A model generated the notes under the pieces. That model was not told where the DNA came from, made no database searches, and saw nothing but the letters and a program-made list of their open reading frames with translations. A DNA stretch of 64,000 nt from Boswellia sacra (taxonomy: Eukaryota > Streptophyta > Magnoliopsida > Sapindales > Burseraceae): assembly GCA_013180625.2 (NCBI GenBank), contig SNVD02012892.1:1-64000 (forward strand), given 5' to 3'. Each line of letters opens with the position of its first letter. Within the stretch, counting starts at the first letter, position 1. Shown here piece after piece: positions 59,401-64,000 of this stretch. Position numbers and translations under genes: made by a program.

Positions 59401-62119
59401 TTATGCCCCTTTAATCAAGCTGAGGACATCAGCCTCTGTGGGAAGAGCTGGAATTGCACCCTTTTTGGTAGTTGTGATGGCTCCACATGCATTGGCAAAT
59501 TTAAGTACTTCCCTCAACCTTGGTTCGTCCTACAAAGAGATAAGAAGAATAGTTTCAGCATGTGAGCAACAATTACAGTCAAAAAAGTTGGCAACAGACC
59601 AGCTGGTGGTGATTTAATTTTTATTAAGTTATAATCATTATAATGACTCTTACCTCAAGAACGGAATGGTCATCTACAATCTTGCATAGTAATGCACCGA
59701 CAAATGAGTCACCAGCACCAGTTGTATCTACGGTGTTGACATGGAATCCATCCACTGATCCCTTGAAACTCTACACGTTTTCGCAAATATGAATCCCAAT
59801 TAGAAAAAATATTAAAAAGCAAATCTATACTTCCATTACGAGATTTTTTTTTTTTCAAAAAAAAGCAAAGCCTACTAACAATTGGTTTAGTATTTCCCAG
59901 ATTATATTAACTCCCGGTTTCACATCTATATACGAACGATTTATATTGATTTTCAGATTCTTATGAACGCAGCCGTCTGGATTGTAAATAAATTGAAAAC
60001 TACTTTTTATTCAACTTCAAGGTGGGGCCAACTGCTAAGATCCAACTCACCCACCACTAAGTATATAATAAATTGAAAAACATCCAATTTGGTGTGGGGG
60101 CTTTGACTGACAATATTACCAGTACCCGCGGCACGGTAGCTTGGTTTTCACCAAGTCTTGAAGGCCACCCTGTCCTCAAAGCCTTTAGAGTCACATAAAG
60201 GGCATTAGGATATCACCTAATTTTAATCTTCAACGAAGCAAAAACTACCTAATTGCAATATTCATCAAGATAATTGCAACTATATAGTTTATCTAGATGA
60301 GACCAGGATCCCGAGTTACTGGCAGTCAACAAAACAAAATAAGACTCAAATTAAAACCACAAAACCATAAATTCTCAACCAATTAGCTAGCAGGTTTAAG
60401 TGGGCAACTATACACTCATTTCAGTCTAAAAATCCACATCTACCACCCCATTACAGCTAAAAGTCAAAACTTTGTCGGCAATTGCAATGATTCAACTAAC
60501 ACAATTTCACAACAACCAACCAACCAACCAAAACCAAAATTTAACATTTTAGCATTATAGGAAGCTTACCTTAGTGTAGTATCTACAGCCCTTCTCACCG
60601 AGGGTGACCAAGAGGAGTTTCAAGTTGTCGTGCCACAGTGACAAGGCAGATTCATCATCAATCTTGTCACTGCCGGTGAGGAACTCAAGCTCAACGTCAC
60701 TGACCTTAATCACCTCTGCCTTGTCCCAGATGCTCAAAATCTGCTCACGCGCCTCCTTGGCAGAGGGCCAGAGCGGTAGCCGAAGGTTAGGGTCGTAGGA
60801 GAGCAGGGCTCCTGCCTCCTTGGCGACCTCCATTGCCTTCAGGTGAGCCGATCTGCATGGCTCCACTATCAAGCTTATCGATCCATAATGGAAAACTTTG
60901 GACTGCACCCATCAAAGTTAAATGAAATAAATATTAAAAAAAACAAAAAGAAATTAGAAAATTATAGTTATTTTATAAAATCAACTTATTTTTATTTATT
61001 TATTTTATGATAATAAAACTTAAGATTTTTTTAATTAAGGTAGCGCGTGGAGTGGCCAAAAAAATGAAAGAATCCCGAGGAGGGGCCCACAATAGAATAA
61101 TAGAATCCAGGCATGACGACGAATGCTAGGTAAAAACTTAAGATCAGATCCAAAATGGATGGACCCACATCGGCCCCGCTTTGTTGTCCAACGTGTCGTC
61201 AACGGTCCAGATTTTCGATTTTTTTTACACATTTCTATATGAAACGTGAGTCACCTGAATCCCACACCATTTCATAGAAGTTCGGTGGCGCTGGATTTCG
61301 TGATGGGTCATGCCCCAAAGTGGGTCCCTTTCAGTCACGCACGCGGCAGGCCACAGATTCGATCAAGTGACCGGCTGTGAGAGTAATATTTTAATATTTT
61401 GTTATAAACTAGCCGAAAAAAATAGGTCAACTACGAGGCATTTCGCGTGTCCGTCGGATCCGAAAAAAGTGACCGCCCGGTGACTCTATCAAATATCTCT
61501 CCAAACGGTCCAAAGTCAAGATCTTTCACAAAAAAATCTAGAGCGAGAAATCAGATAGAGAGAAAAATGAAAATCAAAAGACACGTAATTAACTGGGACC
61601 TATCCAACTCCCCACCGCCCCGACCGACCCACCGCGCGTGTCGCCACGCACAAAAATGTTAAAATCGTTTTTTCGTTTCAAATAATAGAACTGAAGGGAA
61701 CGTAAACGTACAGATCTGATGAGCTCAAGGTTGAGTTCCTCGGGCTTCAAGAGCATGTCAGCGCTGGGGTTCCTATAGAACATGAACTCACGCTCCCCGT
61801 CCGCGCGTAGGGTGACGAAAGCGAGAGCGGTCCTTGCTCCCTGGTCAAAGTTGATGCCGTCACCACGCACGCCATTCTCCTTCAAGATCCCAGCCAGCAT
61901 GTGCCCGAACTCGTCGTCGCCGAGCTTGCCGACGAACGCGGCCTTCCCACCGAGCCTGGCCACGGCGATGGCGACGTTGGCGGGGGCGCCTCCGGGAGCC
62001 TTAAGGAAGCCCGGAGCCTCGGCAAGGGAGACGCCGGAGACGGTCGGGACGAAGTCGATGAGCATCTCGCCGAAGGAGACGATGAGGCCGGAGTCAGAAA
62101 CGGTGCCGTTTGGTGCCAT
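59401..62119 (-). CDS. Fructokinase (pfkB carbohydrate kinase)
   Basis: Minus-strand exons are 61712-62119, 60570-60902, 59654-59770 and 59401-59529. All are in phase 0 with GT-AG introns and give 328 residues, the usual length of plant cytosolic fructokinases. The enzyme phosphorylates fructose to fructose 6-phosphate with ATP, feeding sucrose breakdown products into glycolysis. The first pfkB signature spans residues about 43-67 ([17 protein letters not shown]). The second spans about 262-271 (DTTGAGDSF), with the catalytic base Asp268. The substrate-binding segments [13 protein letters not shown] and [13 protein letters not shown] and the ATP-site stretch [18 protein letters not shown] are all present. 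There is no obvious transit peptide, so a cytosolic location is likely. Exon 1 is GC-rich compared with the surrounding DNA. Confidence 0.96.
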
Positions 62120-62191
62120 TGTAGAGATAGCGAGAGAGGGGGGAAGTGTAATCAGTTAGAGAGAGACAGAGAGGATTGGAAGAAAATAATG

Positions 62192-62222
62192 AAGAGAGAG
62201 AGAAAGAGAGAGAGAGAGAGGG
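62192..62222. repeat. (GA)n microsatellite in fructokinase 5' leader
   Basis: A GA-rich run (CT-rich in the transcript) lies between the fructokinase TATA box and its ATG. Such CT repeats are common in plant 5' leaders, and length may vary between individuals. Confidence 0.8.
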
Positions 62223-62244
62223 AAAAAATGGAGAAGTGGAGGGA

Positions 62245-62251
62245 ATTTATA
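62245..62251 (-). promoter_or_regulatory. TATA box of the fructokinase gene
   Basis: TATAAAT on the minus strand (within ctctataaattcc) lies about 126 bp upstream of the ATG at 62119. That leaves room for a 5' leader of roughly 95 bp with the CT repeat near its start. Confidence 0.6.
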
Positions 62252-62299
62252 GAGTGAGGGGGTGGATGAAGAGAGAGATGAAGATTGGATTAAAATGAA

Positions 62300-64000
62300 A
62301 TTAATTTTTTTAATTAATTAAGAGTGATTGTGATTGAGAGTAATTGGGCAAGTTGACAATTAAGTGAGATTTTTTTTTTTTTTTATCTTTTTGTTTTTGT
62401 TTCATTTTGTGATTGTTTTTGTAATGGGTTTTTGGATGTCTGTATTTGTATTGGGTTATGTTTAATATGTTTTTAAGTTACACGTTAAAAAAATTAAAAT
62501 ATTTTATTTTTAAAAAGTAAATAATTTTAGTTTATCGATAATAAAGTAATAAATTTAATGATTATCATTATTTTTAACTTTTATGAGCAAGATTCTTTCT
62601 TATTACGCATTGATAGTGTATTAATCATATCCAAGCTCTAGTTGATAGATAACTTTGATTCGAGCAAGAGATTGATTATATATATATATATATGGAAGAT
62701 ATTTTTTGGGTTACTTCTCATAATAATTATAATATAATTAACCTATAGAATTTTACTGTATAAATACATCTACAAAAGGATAAATATTATATAAAGAGTG
62801 ATATACATTTATAAATTGCTTATATAAACCTATAAATAAAACTGATATAAAAATATATTAATTGATGTTATTTAGGATTAATATTTATTTAACCAATCAT
62901 AACATTTATTTTATATTTAGATAATAACGTATCTAATATTTTCCCTTCACAATGTCACCGGAGTAATGCCAAAGATTAGCCAAAAGATTGAAACAATATT
63001 GACGTGCATAATTAAACTACGTGATGTGACATGTAAGAGTTGCCGATCTTTAGGCAGCATAAGATTCGACAATGGATGGGATTTGTCTTCGGATTAACTT
63101 CTATCTTACAATGAATTTGGAGGATGATTTGGCTTCATTCTATTTATCGTAATAGATATCCAAATCTTTTATCCATCAATTTTACAAATCTCAAAATCTA
63201 TTTTAAATATACAACGAGAATATTGTGTCTTTAAGAAAAAAGCAAGAGTATCATCGATAATCAATAAAAAAACAACATTAAAGAGGCGAGAAAAATACAA
63301 TAAAAATCTTTACCACACATAGATAATCAAGATTCACGAAAACAAGATATTTAAAGCTCAAATGAGAATCATATAAATAAAATCAATAAAAATTCTAATT
63401 CATAAATATTATTGAAATGATAAATTTAGAGTTCATTAAATCATATAAGTAGATCAATAATATTAAATTTATAATATTTATATAATATAAATTTTATAAT
63501 ATAGTATAATTCATGACAGTTTAAGTGACAAAATCTTATTAAAGATGTAATATTTCTTATCTATTTTTATTTTTTTCTCCTTCTGTAAATGTTAGTCATG
63601 TAAATATATGTTATATCAATATTGTAAGTCTAATATTACTCTAAGTAGATATACTTGTTCCTAAATATTTCTGTAAGGATAGATTTCAAGTTCATCAGTA
63701 TTATATTTAATGTGGTTTAATGTATAAGTGTTATATGGATATAAAATTTACATATAACTCTATAACTGTAATATTACTCTCTAACTTTATCGTTCTAATA
63801 TGATAACAAGGTGTGAATGTTACATATTCTTATTATAAGAAATTCTTTAATAAGATAGATAATAACACAATTATCTGTACGTTTGTCCAATAAAATTTTG
63901 TAGAGATATTTACAATGTGTTTGGAGAAGATGGATTAAGAAAGGGGACACCCATGGTATTTGAAATTTGATGGTAAAGCAAATGGTGGGTCACTATCATC
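62300..64000. other. AT-rich intergenic end of window
   Basis: No gene or recognisable transposon is seen. The stretch contains a short (TA)n run at about 62676-62691 and long AT-rich segments. Confidence 0.45.

Noticed and set aside
61589..61711. Extension of fructokinase exon 1 into the following sequence
   Set aside because: A good GT donor at 61711 and an in-phase next exon show that this is intron.
61782..62257. Two + strand frames of 118-125 codons
   Set aside because: They are shadows of GC-rich fructokinase exon 1 and the GA repeat.

Overview
This 64-kb window is nuclear DNA of a flowering plant, most likely a eudicot. It is AT-rich and has spliced genes with GT-AG introns, a B-box light-signalling factor, a plant fructokinase, and copia, hAT, CACTA and SINE elements. 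I cannot name the species from the sequence alone. All exon models, domain names and homologies below were made by eye, without alignment or database searches.

The window has two halves. Bases 1 to about 44,000 are a transposon-rich, gene-poor tract. It starts with the 3' end and long 3' LTR of a copia element (1-2118). A second LTR-like block on the minus strand follows (about 2520-4330). Next is a broken RICESLEEPER-type hAT transposase gene (4374-8537), split by an inserted inverted duplication (5215-7570). Then come a Mutator-like MITE (9347-9641), an internally deleted copia fragment (about 11065-12610), two non-autonomous hAT elements with 8-bp target duplications (20168-21301 and 21412-21629), a SINE with a perfect 13-bp duplication (21789-22005), a tRNA-Leu(UAA) gene (22843-22925), and a decayed hAT element (24690-26752). 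A CACTA element with a perfect 3-bp duplication (28785-32908) and a degraded full-length copia element with two LTRs (34998-39975) complete the tract.

Threaded through this tract is what looks like an uncharacterised family of small three-exon genes for multi-pass membrane proteins with very acidic tails. Copies B (12.7-14.2 kb), C (15.4-16.1 kb), D (27.3-28.7 kb) and E (33.7-34.4 kb) lie in the same orientation on the minus strand. Copies A and A' form the head-to-head inverted duplication in the hAT gene. Every copy has a visible lesion: lost start codon, frameshift, stop codon, lost splice site, or transposon insertion. This is the most unusual feature of the window.

Bases 44,600 to 62,200 are a compact gene island. 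It holds a BBX24/BBX25-like B-box protein (+), a secreted LRR protein with one frameshift (+), a YIF1 ER-Golgi membrane protein (-), a conserved protein that I tentatively place with DUF4504/C1orf74 (+), and a 328-residue fructokinase (-). YIF1 and the DUF4504-like gene are divergently arranged across about 0.8 kb. The LRR gene converges on YIF1, and the DUF4504-like gene converges on fructokinase. The last 1.8 kb hold only AT-rich sequence.
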